This document shows, one piece after another, positions 7,638-14,116 of a DNA stretch of 14,116 bases. Origin of the DNA: JBARCX01 sp049794535 (lineage in GTDB: Bacteria > Pseudomonadota > Gammaproteobacteria > Xanthomonadales > Rhodanobacteraceae). Location of the stretch: positions 1 to 14,116 of the forward strand of contig JBARCX010000398.1 in assembly GCA_049794535.1 (NCBI GenBank), read 5' to 3'. Positions within the stretch are counted from its first letter, which is position 1. Every line of letters starts with the position of its first letter. The notes under the pieces were generated by a model. That model was given only the letters and a program-made list of their open reading frames with translations, was not told the DNA's origin and made no database searches. Made by a program: the position numbers and the translations under genes.

Positions 7638-7800
7638 GGTAGGTTGGGGGAGCTTGCGAGGCCCAGCATTGAGGCACGTTTGCGTTGGGTATCCCCCGGA
7701 TCAAGTCCAGGGTCCATCCAGCCTACGAATGAGCCAAGGCAGGTTGGGGATGAGCCTGCGAATCCCAACGTCGATGCGCCTTCCCGTCCGGGGGCCACCC
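7638..7800. repeat. Two GTTGGG/CCCAAC hairpin repeats, 100 bp apart
   Basis: Copy 1 starts at 7638 (GGTAGGTTGGGGG) and copy 2 at 7738 (GGCAGGTTGGGGA). In each, GTTGGG is followed after 13-15 bases by CCCAGC or CCCAAC (hairpins at 7643-7667 and 7743-7769). Both have a similar TTGCGAG or CTGCGAA centre, and a C/G-rich block (CCCCCGG or CCGGGGG) lies further on. This looks like a dispersed REP-like family of Xanthomonadales intergenic regions. Family membership is from memory and untested. Confidence 0.6.
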
Positions 7801-7815
7801 AACTTATGTCTGTGC

Positions 7816-9990
7816 TCAGCCCGCGTGAATCGTGCCGGCTAGCGCGGCAAGGCGTTCGCGCTGCGTGAGCAGGAGTGTCAGCTGGCCGAGCACCAATCGT
7901 GCGGCCTCGTCATCGACGCCGTCCGCCTCCAGCGCCTTGCTCAGCTCCGCGTCGTCGGTGGGTGGCGCACCGCTGTGATTGGCGAGGGCATTGGCAAGAC
8001 GTTCCAGCGAAGCGATGGTCAGCACACCCGCACGGGTGACAGCCTCGCGAGCCGACTCAGAGCTGATCACCTGGCGGTGTACGCCGAGCGTGGAAATATG
8101 CCCGAGCAAGGCATGGGCGATAGCGAGAAAGCGGAGCAGGGCTTCATTGCCCTGACGCTGCCGCCCGGGTTCGCGCAGCATGTTGGCGAGTACACCGCTC
8201 AGGGTGGCATCAGCGTTATGCGCATCACGCCGGGCGATGCGATAGGCAAGATCGTCGCGCTTACCGCTGGCATATTGCGCCATGACCTGTTCGAGGTAGC
8301 GCGCATCATTGCGCACCGTGTCCGCCAACACTTGACCCAATTGACGGCCTTGCCAATCGGGCAAGATGAATTGGATCGCCAGCGCGGCGATACTGGCGCC
8401 GATCAACGTGTCCAGCAGCCGCGGCCACATCACGTCGTAACCGCTGCCCACCTGATTGAAGGCCAGCACGACAAACACCGTGATCGCGGCGGTAGCCGTA
8501 GGGTACTGGCGCAATCGTGCGGCGAAAAAGACCACGCCGGAGACGATGATCAACGGGATCTGCCATGGGCCGAACGGCAACAGGCGCAGCGTCGCCCAGC
8601 CGATGACGAGGCCGATCACCGTGCCGCCAACGCGTTCGAGCATGCGTCGACGTGCAGCGCCATAGCTCGGCTGGCAGACCAGCAGCGTGGTCATCAAAAT
8701 CCAGTAGCCATTACGCGGATGGACCAGATGCAACACGCCATAACCCACGACCAGGGCGATAGCGAGACGAACCGCATGGCGAAAGCGCAAAGCACGTGGT
8801 GTGAGTTGAATGCGGATGCGCGCCCATGCTTCACCGAGCGATTGCGGGCTGGGGTTTTGCAGCAGGCTTTCCTCACCGCTGGCTGGCACAGCGAGCGGGG
8901 TGTCGGCGTCGAGCTGCGCTTGGATCGCGGTCATATTGCGCAGAAGCGCATCGAGCGAACTCAGCAGATGAGTAGCGGGCGGGTTCGGCTGATCGCGTAG
9001 CGAGGCGATCGATGCGCGCACATCCTCCAGCGCGGCATGGCTCTTGGTATCACTTTGGATGGGCGCACGTAAGCGCAGCGCTTCGGCCCGCCGACGGCAG
9101 TTGCCGGCTTCCAGTCGAAGCAAATGTTCGCAGCGAAACAATACGTCGCTGTGGAAGAAGGTGTCGGCAAGCGCCTCGTAGGGATGGTGCGACGAACTCA
9201 CGCGTTCGTGAATGTCCTGTGCCATGAAATAGAGCTGCAGGCGCGCCGCTGTCGCACCACGCGGTCGTCGTACGCCGATGCGATCGATCAGGATCAACCG
9301 GGTGGCGTTGAGTGCATCCACCACCTGCTCGTTCTGCATCGCCAGGGCGAGTTGCAGCGCATTCCGATCGAGCCCGCGCACCGGTGTAAACAGGGCTGCC
9401 TTGCTATCCAGGTAATCGGCGAGTGCATCGAATAGACGCGCCAGCGCATGGCGCACGGCGTGTTGCGGCGACAGCGCGCTCCACAGCAGCGACAGCACGC
9501 CGTACCACGCGGCACCCGCGAGCAAGAGCACGGGCAAGCGCAGCGGATCTGCTGGCGGCCCGCCAGGGTGGTCGGCCCCGATCATCGTGTACACCGCAAG
9601 CAGCAGTGTCGCGCCCCCAATCGTTGCGTAGCGGCCACTCACTGCGCCGAGCATGATCAGGGCGAATGTCGTTAGCGGCAGGCCGATGGCGAACGCTATC
9701 GGATGAGGTAGCAACCACTCGACCGCAAACGCGGCAATCGCAAAGCAGGCGAGGGTAACCAGCAAGGTGCCAAGTCGGCTGCGCCAATGATCTTCGGTTT
9801 CCGCCAACGCGCAGGCGATCACGCCGAGCATGATCGGAATCAGCTCAGCGGACTGCCCGCTGGGCACGCAATAGACGATGACCCCACCGAGTGCGAGCAC
9901 TACGCGCACGCACTCGGCGAATCGATCCGAGCCACGCAGGCGCCGCCAGTAGTGGGTGATAGGTGATGTGGAAAGCATGGGCTTCAGCAT
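7816..9990 (-). CDS. yccS: YccS-type FUSC family inner-membrane protein
   Basis: Protein of 724 aa matching the YccS/YhfK layout and length (E. coli YccS is about 717 aa). An N-terminal cluster of membrane segments lies at about 25-172. A long soluble helical region spans about 175-405. A second membrane cluster at about 406-545 contains the FUSC signature PSYGAARRRMLERVGGTVIG (441-460), followed by a C-terminal helical domain. The family resembles aromatic acid and fusaric acid efflux proteins, but the YccS substrate is not established, so export of small aromatic or organic acids is only a suggestion. The start at 9990 is taken; Met5 (9978) is an alternative and neither has a good ribosome site. 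It is probably monocistronic, with repeats upstream and a terminator at 7533-7554 downstream. No functional link to the adjacent lut or pigment genes is evident. Confidence 0.88.
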   Translation of the reverse strand: MLKPMLSTSPITHYWRRLRGSDRFAECVRVVLALGGVIVYCVPSGQSAELIPIMLGVIACALAETEDHWRSRLGTLLVTLACFAIAAFAVEWLLPHPIAFAIGLPLTTFALIMLGAVSGRYATIGGATLLLAVYTMIGADHPGGPPADPLRLPVLLLAGAAWYGVLSLLWSALSPQHAVRHALARLFDALADYLDSKAALFTPVRGLDRNALQLALAMQNEQVVDALNATRLILIDRIGVRRPRGATAARLQLYFMAQDIHERVSSSHHPYEALADTFFHSDVLFRCEHLLRLEAGNCRRRAEALRLRAPIQSDTKSHAALEDVRASIASLRDQPNPPATHLLSSLDALLRNMTAIQAQLDADTPLAVPASGEESLLQNPSPQSLGEAWARIRIQLTPRALRFRHAVRLAIALVVGYGVLHLVHPRNGYWILMTTLLVCQPSYGAARRRMLERVGGTVIGLVIGWATLRLLPFGPWQIPLIIVSGVVFFAARLRQYPTATAAITVFVVLAFNQVGSGYDVMWPRLLDTLIGASIAALAIQFILPDWQGRQLGQVLADTVRNDARYLEQVMAQYASGKRDDLAYRIARRDAHNADATLSGVLANMLREPGRQRQGNEALLRFLAIAHALLGHISTLGVHRQVISSESAREAVTRAGVLTIASLERLANALANHSGAPPTDDAELSKALEADGVDDEAARLVLGQLTLLLTQRERLAALAGTIHAG

Positions 9991-10000
9991 ACGATGTTGC

Positions 10001-10017
10001 GTCGCACAATGTGCGTC
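10001..10017. promoter_or_regulatory. Palindrome immediately upstream of yccS
   Basis: CGCAC-AAT-GTGCG (10003-10015) is a perfect inverted repeat, extended by one further pair after a mismatch (GT on the left, TC on the right). It sits 11-27 nt before the yccS start codon, where a repressor or an RNA hairpin would affect expression. No regulator is known for it. Confidence 0.3.
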
Positions 10018-10069
10018 GTTGGGTGGGGAGTGACGAGGGATCAGTCGCGTGGACGCTCAAGCTTGAACT

Positions 10070-10169
10070 CCTCCCCCTGTTAGCAGGGGGAGGTTGGGAG
10101 GGGGTAAACACTAGCCTCAGTCTAAAGAGCTTCACCCCACCCCAACCCTCCCCTACGAGCAGGGGAGGG
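10070..10169. repeat. BIME-like pair of inverted REP hairpins between lutC and yccS
   Basis: Hairpin 1 pairs CCTCCCCCTG (10070-10079) with CAGGGGGAGG (10084-10093). Hairpin 2 pairs CCCTCCCCT (10146-10154) with AGGGGAGGG (10161-10169). The arms facing inward are also complementary: GGTTGGGAGGGGGT (10092-10105) against ACCCCACCCCAACC (10134-10147), 12 of 14 positions. The unit ends 2 bp from the lutC stop codon. It has no T-run, so it is more likely an mRNA-stabilising or gyrase/IHF-type element than a classical terminator. Confidence 0.75.
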
Positions 10170-10171
10170 AG

Positions 10172-10783
10172 TTATGTTGTCGCGTGGCTATAAGCCGCCA
10201 GCAAAACCAACGTCAGCGAACGCACACCCTGCGCACCGCGAATTAGCACACCTTCGATATCCGCCGTCGCAGACGGCCCGGTAACCAACGCCGCATATCG
10301 CGCAGTCTTGAAATCATCGCGCCGATAAGCCTCCTGCAAGCCATCGACGATCTGCGCTGGATCAAGCAACACCACCAGATGCTGCACGAGATAACCGATC
10401 GCGTTGACGACGTATTCGTTTTCACTAAACCAAACCGACCCGGTTTCCGCCACGCCAAAGCGTGCTCGTACCACGCCGACATCGACATCTTCCAGCGATG
10501 CGGGCGCGGTTTGCGCAGTAAGCGGCCGATTACCTGGAATACCCGGCACCGCTGAAGTGATCACTGCATCGGGCCCGAAGCGTTGGACAAGCAGGGCGCT
10601 CACTGCTTCGAGTGAGTCGACCTCAGCGATCGTGCCGCCCATGACCGCCAGCGTTGTTTTAAATCGATCGAGCCGGTTACCAGCCGGTGGCTCGAAAAGC
10701 GGCACATCAGGGCGTGGCCGTGGCGCAGGTTGTGCGGCGCGAATTTTCGCCAGGAAGGCATCGCGTGTCGCTGTCGTGGTCAT
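10172..10783 (-). CDS. lutC: L-lactate utilization protein LutC (YkgG family)
   Basis: LUD-domain protein of 203 aa, third subunit of the LutABC system that oxidises L-lactate to pyruvate. The family signature GPSATADIEGVLIRGAQG is present at about 169-186, and the upstream strand-helix ARFGVAETGSVWF (107-119) matches the shared LUD fold that also occurs in LutB. It is shorter than B. subtilis LutC or E. coli YkgG (roughly 230-240 aa), mainly through a compact N-terminus. The start at 10783 is chosen because its ATG overlaps the lutB stop (ATGA) and GGAAG lies at 10792-10796; the longer upstream frame is read-through. The REP pair begins 2 bp after the stop. The exact role of LutC within the complex is not settled. 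Confidence 0.92.
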   Translation of the reverse strand: MTTTATRDAFLAKIRAAQPAPRPRPDVPLFEPPAGNRLDRFKTTLAVMGGTIAEVDSLEAVSALLVQRFGPDAVITSAVPGIPGNRPLTAQTAPASLEDVDVGVVRARFGVAETGSVWFSENEYVVNAIGYLVQHLVVLLDPAQIVDGLQEAYRRDDFKTARYAALVTGPSATADIEGVLIRGAQGVRSLTLVLLAAYSHATT

Positions 10784-12210
10784 GGCGCTTTCTTCCGATT
10801 CTTCTGATACCACGCATGGAAGGTCTGCTCGGGCGCATGCGGTAAATCGCGTTGCTTGCCCCAAGTATCCAGCGGGTTGTAGAGAACGAAGTTCGGTAGT
10901 CGCTTCAACGCGACGCCAGCTGTTGCCACTGCGGCGCGGTAGAGCGTGGGGCTGGCGAGCAGATGCCCAGCCAGCTTGATCGTTTCCTTCTTTACGAACG
11001 GCACCTCATGGCGCGCAGAGATCACCTCGCGCCACTTGTAGATTTGTTCGTGAATATTGATGCGCACCGGACACACATTGGTGCAACTGCCGTTCAATGT
11101 GGAGGCGAAGGGCAGGTTGCTGAAGCGCTTCAAATCAAAGGTCGGGTTGATGATCGCGCCGATCGGTCCTGAATACGTGGCGCCATACGACAGCCCGCCA
11201 CTGCGGCGATATACCGGGCAGGTATTCATGCAGGCACCACAGCGAATGCATTTCAGCGAGAACCAGAAATCCTCCATCGCGAGTCGTTCGGAACGTCCGT
11301 TATCGACGAGGATGAAATGCATCTCGGTACCGGGGCGAGGCGCGCGAAAATGCGAGGTGTATTGGGTGATCGGCGAACCCAGCGCGCTACGCGACAGCAT
11401 GCGTATGAACACACCAAGATCGGCAATGGTCGGGATCAGCTTTTCGATGCCGATCGATGCAATATGCAACGGCGGTATGTTTGACGACAGATCCGCATTG
11501 CCCTCGTTGGTGCAAACAACGACAGTTCCGGTCTCCGCAACGGCAAAGTTGCAGCCAGTCATGCCTGCCGTTTTCTCGCGGACGAAATACGGGCGCAGAC
11601 TGATACGCGCGCTTTCGGCGAGGTAATTGATGTCGCTGTTGGCCGGGTCGGTGCCGATGGTTTTGGCGAATAACGCTGAGACATCGGTACGGAGTTTGTG
11701 TACCGCCGGCATCACAATGTGACTGGGGTCCTGATGATCCAACTGCTGGATTCGTTCGCCGAGATCGGTTTCCATCACGGTGATGCCACGTGACCCGAGA
11801 TAGTCACGCATGCCGCATTCGTCAGTCAGCATCGACTTGCTTTTGACCAGCGTAGTCATGCCGCGATCGGACAACAGCGAATGCACAATCGCATTGTGTT
11901 CCGCGGCATCCGCAGCAAGATGTACGACGACACCGTTCGCTTCAGCCTGTTGGATGAACTGCTCGACGTAATCGGCCAGATGCGAAAGCGTGTGTTCCTT
12001 GATGCCCGACGCCATCTCACGCAGGGTTTCCCATTCGGGAATGCCATGCACCTGCGTATCGCGACGGGTGCGCAAAGACCATACGCGTTCGTCGTGAAAC
12101 TCCAGGTGATCCGTCTTGGCGATAAATGCCGCTGCCGCCTTGGCGTGATCGACGCGTTTCGCGTTGCTCTTTCTTTCCTTGCCTTTCTTCACCAGTTCGA
12201 CGGAACTCAT
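10780..12210 (-). CDS. lutB: L-lactate utilization iron-sulfur protein LutB (YkgF family)
   Basis: Protein of 476 aa (E. coli YkgF is about 475). An N-terminal LUD domain covers about 60-310, including NFAVAETGTVVVCTNEGN (221-238). A ferredoxin-like module follows, with Cys321, Cys324, Cys327 and Cys331 in CIRCGACMNTCPVY. The second motif reads LNGSCTNVCPV with Cys376 and Cys380, but Asn373 stands where a CxxCxxxCP motif would have its first Cys. The C-terminal helical tail is normal. With LutA and LutC it forms the cytoplasmic or membrane-associated electron-transfer chain for lactate oxidation. The ATG at 12210 overlaps the lutA stop (ATGA) and has GGAG at 12218-12221, 7 nt ahead. The three genes are clearly one operon. 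Confidence 0.94.
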   Translation of the reverse strand: MSSVELVKKGKERKSNAKRVDHAKAAAAFIAKTDHLEFHDERVWSLRTRRDTQVHGIPEWETLREMASGIKEHTLSHLADYVEQFIQQAEANGVVVHLAADAAEHNAIVHSLLSDRGMTTLVKSKSMLTDECGMRDYLGSRGITVMETDLGERIQQLDHQDPSHIVMPAVHKLRTDVSALFAKTIGTDPANSDINYLAESARISLRPYFVREKTAGMTGCNFAVAETGTVVVCTNEGNADLSSNIPPLHIASIGIEKLIPTIADLGVFIRMLSRSALGSPITQYTSHFRAPRPGTEMHFILVDNGRSERLAMEDFWFSLKCIRCGACMNTCPVYRRSGGLSYGATYSGPIGAIINPTFDLKRFSNLPFASTLNGSCTNVCPVRINIHEQIYKWREVISARHEVPFVKKETIKLAGHLLASPTLYRAAVATAGVALKRLPNFVLYNPLDTWGKQRDLPHAPEQTFHAWYQKNRKKAP

Positions 12211-12950
12211 GCGCGTGCTCCGTTGAGGATCTGCGCGATATGGATGAAGCGCGTGTTGAGCTTCATACGCTCGGCGCAGCCTTGTTGATGCATCAGGCAG
12301 GACATATCGCCCGACACGATGTATTCCGCACCAGCGTCCACATGATCATGCACCTTGTCCTGCCCCATGCGAACCGAAACGGCCTCTTCGGTGACACAAA
12401 ACGTGCCGCCAAATCCGCAGCATTCGTCCGGCCGTTTGAGCGAGACAAACTCGATACCTTTCACGCCGTCCAGCAACGCACGCGGTTTCGAGAATGGTGG
12501 CCCGGCGATTTCGGATGCAGAGACTTCATGCAAATGCCTAATCGCGCTGCAGCTGTTATGCAAACCCACGCGATGCGGAAATTCCGTCCACGGAAACTCG
12601 CGTACCTTCAACACATCATGCAGAAACTCGGTGAGGTCGTAAGCGCTCGCGCGCAACTTTTGCACGGCCGACGTCTGCTCAATCGCAGTGAGATGTTCGC
12701 GCACATGATGGATACAACTGGCCGAGGGCCCAACCACGTAGTCGTAATCGGCGAAGTTGCGCGCGAACAGGCGCTCCGTCGCAGCGGCCTCTTTCTGCGC
12801 GCCGCTATTACCCATCGGCTGGCCGCAGCAGGTTTGGTTCTTTGGGTAGTCGACCTCGACGCCCAGGCGTTCGAGCAATTCGAGCGTGGCGATACCGACG
12901 TCGGGAAAGAATGCGTCGATAAAGCAGGGGATGAAGAGCGCGACTTTCAT
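12207..12950 (-). CDS. lutA: L-lactate utilization protein LutA (YkgE family, CCG domains)
   Basis: Protein of 247 aa, close to the family length of about 240. It carries two cysteine-rich CCG repeats as in heterodisulfide reductase subunit B and glycolate oxidase GlcF. The first has Cys9 (IPCFID) and TCCGQP at 40-45. The second has Cys134 (HNSCS), ECCGFGGTF at 176-184 and Cys218 (DMSCLMHQ). These bind an iron-sulfur centre and pass electrons from lactate oxidation. It is the first gene of the lutABC operon. An AGGA sits 5 nt before the ATG at 12950, and the 209-bp spacer before it holds the operator for the divergent regulator. No lldD or lldP is present in the window. Confidence 0.94.
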   Translation of the reverse strand: MKVALFIPCFIDAFFPDVGIATLELLERLGVEVDYPKNQTCCGQPMGNSGAQKEAAATERLFARNFADYDYVVGPSASCIHHVREHLTAIEQTSAVQKLRASAYDLTEFLHDVLKVREFPWTEFPHRVGLHNSCSAIRHLHEVSASEIAGPPFSKPRALLDGVKGIEFVSLKRPDECCGFGGTFCVTEEAVSVRMGQDKVHDHVDAGAEYIVSGDMSCLMHQQGCAERMKLNTRFIHIAQILNGARA

Positions 12951-13034
12951 GGGGATCCTGAGGTGGCGCGGCGATGGGAATGGCGCGATGCGAAGTGAGG
13001 CTGGCCAAGCAGAATGTCGGTAGCTTGGCAGGCG

Positions 13035-13064
13035 TGGTCAGTCTGGTATGCTTGGTCAGACCAA
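13035..13064. promoter_or_regulatory. LldR/LutR-type operator in the lut divergent region
   Basis: TTGGTC-A-GACCAA at 13052-13064 is a perfect 13-bp palindrome matching the known FadR-family LldR pattern TTGGT-N3-ACCAA. A second TGGTCAG half-site begins at 13035, 18 bp from its counterpart at 13053, so two-site binding is possible. It lies about 100 bp before lutA and 96 bp before the regulator start, consistent with control of both transcripts by the neighbouring GntR protein. Confidence 0.75.
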
Positions 13065-13113
13065 AATGCTAAGAGCTTCGAATCGCTGTGTCAAACTTGG
13101 CTCGAAAGCCAGG

Positions 13114-13141
13114 TTGGTGGCATTTAACTTACTGAAATAAT
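13114..13141 (+). promoter_or_regulatory. Possible promoter of the lactate regulator gene
   Basis: TTGGTG (13114-13119), a 16-bp spacer, then AATAAT (13136-13141, five of six matches to TATAAT). Transcription would start only about 10 nt before the ATG at 13160, a short leader consistent with the lack of a clear ribosome site. A small hairpin TGGCT-CGAA-AGCCA lies just upstream (13098-13111). The -35 match is weak. Confidence 0.33.
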
Positions 13142-13159
13142 TGCGCTTACTTGAGTCAC

Positions 13160-13891
13160 ATGACTTTTCAGCCCGTCCATACCTATTCCCGCGTGCGCCT
13201 GTCGGATGTCGTGTCCGACCAGATCAGAGCCATGATTTCTGGTGGCGCCTTGCTGCCGGGGCAGCGGCTTCCGGCCGAGCGAGACCTGGCGGAGCAGTTG
13301 AACGTTTCGCGCCCGTCATTGCGTGAGGCGCTGATCCGGCTCGAAGCGGATGGCTTCGTCAAAGCCGTGGGGCGGGGTGGTTTCATCGTGTCCGATGTCA
13401 CCGCGCCACTCGTTGCCGATCCGCTCGCGACGTTGCTCACGCAGCAACCCAATGCAAGCGCTGACGTATTCGAATTGCGCCGTGAGTTGGAGTCCTTGTC
13501 GGCGGCCTATGCGGCTGAGCGCGCTACCGCCGATGATCTGAAACGGATTGCTGCGGCATTCGATGCGCTTGAAGTAGCCTCCACAGATCCAAAGCATCGG
13601 CACATTGCCGAACACGATGCCGCGTTTCATCTGGCGATTGCGGATGCGACGCACAACGTCGCGCTTACCCATGTCATGCATGGGTTGCTCGGGTTATTTC
13701 GTGAGTCGATGCTGACGTCGCATCGATTGGTTGATTACGACGATGAGATCGAGGCGCGGTTGCTTGCGCAGCATCGGGCGATTTTTGATGCGATTGTTGC
13801 TCGTGATTCGGTGAGGGCTAGGGAGGCTGCGGCGGCTCATTTGGAATATGTGCAGGCGCTTTATCGGCATCGGCCGTTGAAGGTGGGGTAA
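13160..13891 (+). CDS. lldR: GntR/FadR-family lactate-responsive regulator (LldR/LutR type)
   Basis: Protein of 243 aa. The N-terminal winged helix-turn-helix (about 13-78) has the GntR signature LPAERDLAEQLNVSRPSLREAL at 37-58 and wing GRGGFIV at 71-77. The C-terminal FCD effector domain (about 100-235) carries the metal/ligand residues Asp153 and His157 (DAAFH), His205 (QHRAIFDAI) and His227. Divergence from lutABC and the TTGGTCAGACCAA operator between them point to lactate-relieved repression. B. subtilis LutR and E. coli LldR are both members of this family, so either name could apply. The ATG at 13160 is preferred over a TTG at 13151 because homology begins just after it; neither has a clear ribosome site. 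Neighbouring lldP or lldD genes, if any, are outside the window. Confidence 0.88.
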   Translation: MTFQPVHTYSRVRLSDVVSDQIRAMISGGALLPGQRLPAERDLAEQLNVSRPSLREALIRLEADGFVKAVGRGGFIVSDVTAPLVADPLATLLTQQPNASADVFELRRELESLSAAYAAERATADDLKRIAAAFDALEVASTDPKHRHIAEHDAAFHLAIADATHNVALTHVMHGLLGLFRESMLTSHRLVDYDDEIEARLLAQHRAIFDAIVARDSVRAREAAAAHLEYVQALYRHRPLKVG

Positions 13892-13909
13892 TAAGGGTTG
13901 GGCTAGTTG

Positions 13910-13990
13910 TGGCGATAGCGCTTCTCGCTCGTCATCCCTGCGTAGGCAGGGATCCAGTGGCGTTGTCGTCTGATTGTTGCGCTATCGCCA
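13910..13990. repeat. Nested inverted-repeat element after the regulator gene
   Basis: A perfect 12-bp inverted repeat, TGGCGATAGCGC (13910-13921) and GCGCTATCGCCA (13979-13990), encloses 57 bp that contain a second hairpin, ATCCCTGC-GTAG-GCAGGGAT (13934-13953). The inner unit belongs to the common proteobacterial GTCATCCCTGCG / GGCAGGGATCCAGT repeat (it reads WIPAYAGMT on the other strand). It lies about 20 bp past the regulator stop and may act as a 3' end structure. I see no target duplication. Confidence 0.65.
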
Positions 13991-13995
13991 GTGGG

Positions 13996-14080
13996 CCGCT
14001 TACGCAGCGGGCGTTTCGAACCCCTGCCGGGGTCCGAGTCACCTTTCTTTGCTGGCCCAAAGAAACGTAACCCAAAGAAA
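13996..14080. repeat. TTTCTTTG/CAAAGAAA dispersed repeat near the right edge
   Basis: Small hairpins CCGCT-TACGC-AGCGG (13996-14010) and ACCCC-TGCC-GGGGT (14020-14033) are followed by TTTCTTTG (14044-14051), loop CTGGCC, then CAAAGAAA (14058-14065) and a second CAAAGAAA at 14073-14080. This resembles a very common intergenic repeat of Xanthomonadales and Pseudomonas. The rest of the window to 14116 shows no gene. Confidence 0.55.
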
Positions 14081-14116
14081 TGGCCTTATAAGCTCATAGC
14101 GATATGTGGGATACGA

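Larger units (their letters stand above)
7381..7815. other. 435-bp non-coding spacer between yccS and the polyene operon
   Basis: From right to left it holds two copies of a GTTGGG hairpin repeat (7638-7800), an AT-rich patch with the palindrome GCAAGGCCTTGC (7581-7592), a terminator for the minus strand (7533-7554) and a promoter-sized region with direct repeats and a palindrome (7405-7446). Two minus-strand frames of about 94 and 121 codons cross it, but they consist largely of repeat translation (WMDPGLDPG type) and are not credible genes. Confidence 0.75.

Noticed and set aside
7420..7798. Two minus-strand open frames of about 94 and 121 codons in the yccS-ACP spacer
   Set aside because: They translate repeat DNA (WMDPGLDPG-type strings), overlap each other in different frames and cross a terminator hairpin; not credible genes.
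7638..7800. CRISPR-like array from the spaced GTTGGG repeats
   Set aside because: Only two diverged copies 100 bp apart, palindromic cores and no spacer regularity or cas genes.
7975..9000. 341-codon plus-strand open frame opposite yccS
   Set aside because: Antisense shadow of a recognisable FUSC protein; composition is biased and no domain is visible.
12126..12998. 290-codon plus-strand open frame opposite lutA
   Set aside because: Antisense shadow of lutA, whose CCG motifs are unambiguous.

Overview
This is a GC-rich window with gammaproteobacterial gene content. The arrangement and the intergenic repeats suggest the order Xanthomonadales (Lysobacterales), most likely Rhodanobacteraceae (a Dyella, Luteibacter or Rhodanobacter relative). 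That assignment is inferred from gene content and style, not from a marker gene. No rRNA, tRNA, CRISPR array, transposase or phage gene is visible.

Positions 1-7380, all on the minus strand, hold part of an aryl-polyene / xanthomonadin-type type II polyketide pigment operon. In transcription order it encodes an acyl carrier protein, a family-2 glycosyltransferase, a LolA-like periplasmic carrier, a 12-segment MMPL/RND exporter, two full ketosynthases and a ketosynthase-like chain-length factor. The genes are tightly packed, with ATGA or TGATG overlaps at several junctions and a tiny open frame bridging the one 61-nt gap. The operon runs off the left edge, where the first codons of another gene may be present. 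The ligase, ketoreductase, dehydratase and acyltransferase functions expected of such a locus are not in this window.

Positions 7381-7815 are non-coding. They hold a likely terminator for the upstream gene, two copies of a GTTGGG/CCCAAC hairpin repeat, and the probable pigment promoter zone with three ACACGG direct repeats spaced exactly 16 bp and a 13-bp palindrome. Positions 7816-9990 encode a YccS-type FUSC inner-membrane protein.

Positions 10172-12950 carry lutCBA (minus strand, order lutA-lutB-lutC), the three-subunit iron-sulfur L-lactate oxidation system. The divergent gene at 13160-13891 encodes an LldR/LutR-type FadR-family GntR repressor. The 209-bp divergent spacer has a perfect TTGGTC-A-GACCAA operator, so lactate-responsive control of both transcripts is likely.

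The remaining spacers are rich in short palindromic repeats from at least four families: a BIME-like pair between lutC and yccS, the GTTGGG family, a nested element after the repressor gene, and a TTTCTTTG/CAAAGAAA repeat near the right edge. I see no clearly undescribed system. The most useful leads are the regulatory repeats before the acyl carrier gene, the bridging mini-ORF, an Asn in place of Asp in the second half of the exporter, and an Asn in place of a cluster-ligand Cys in LutB.
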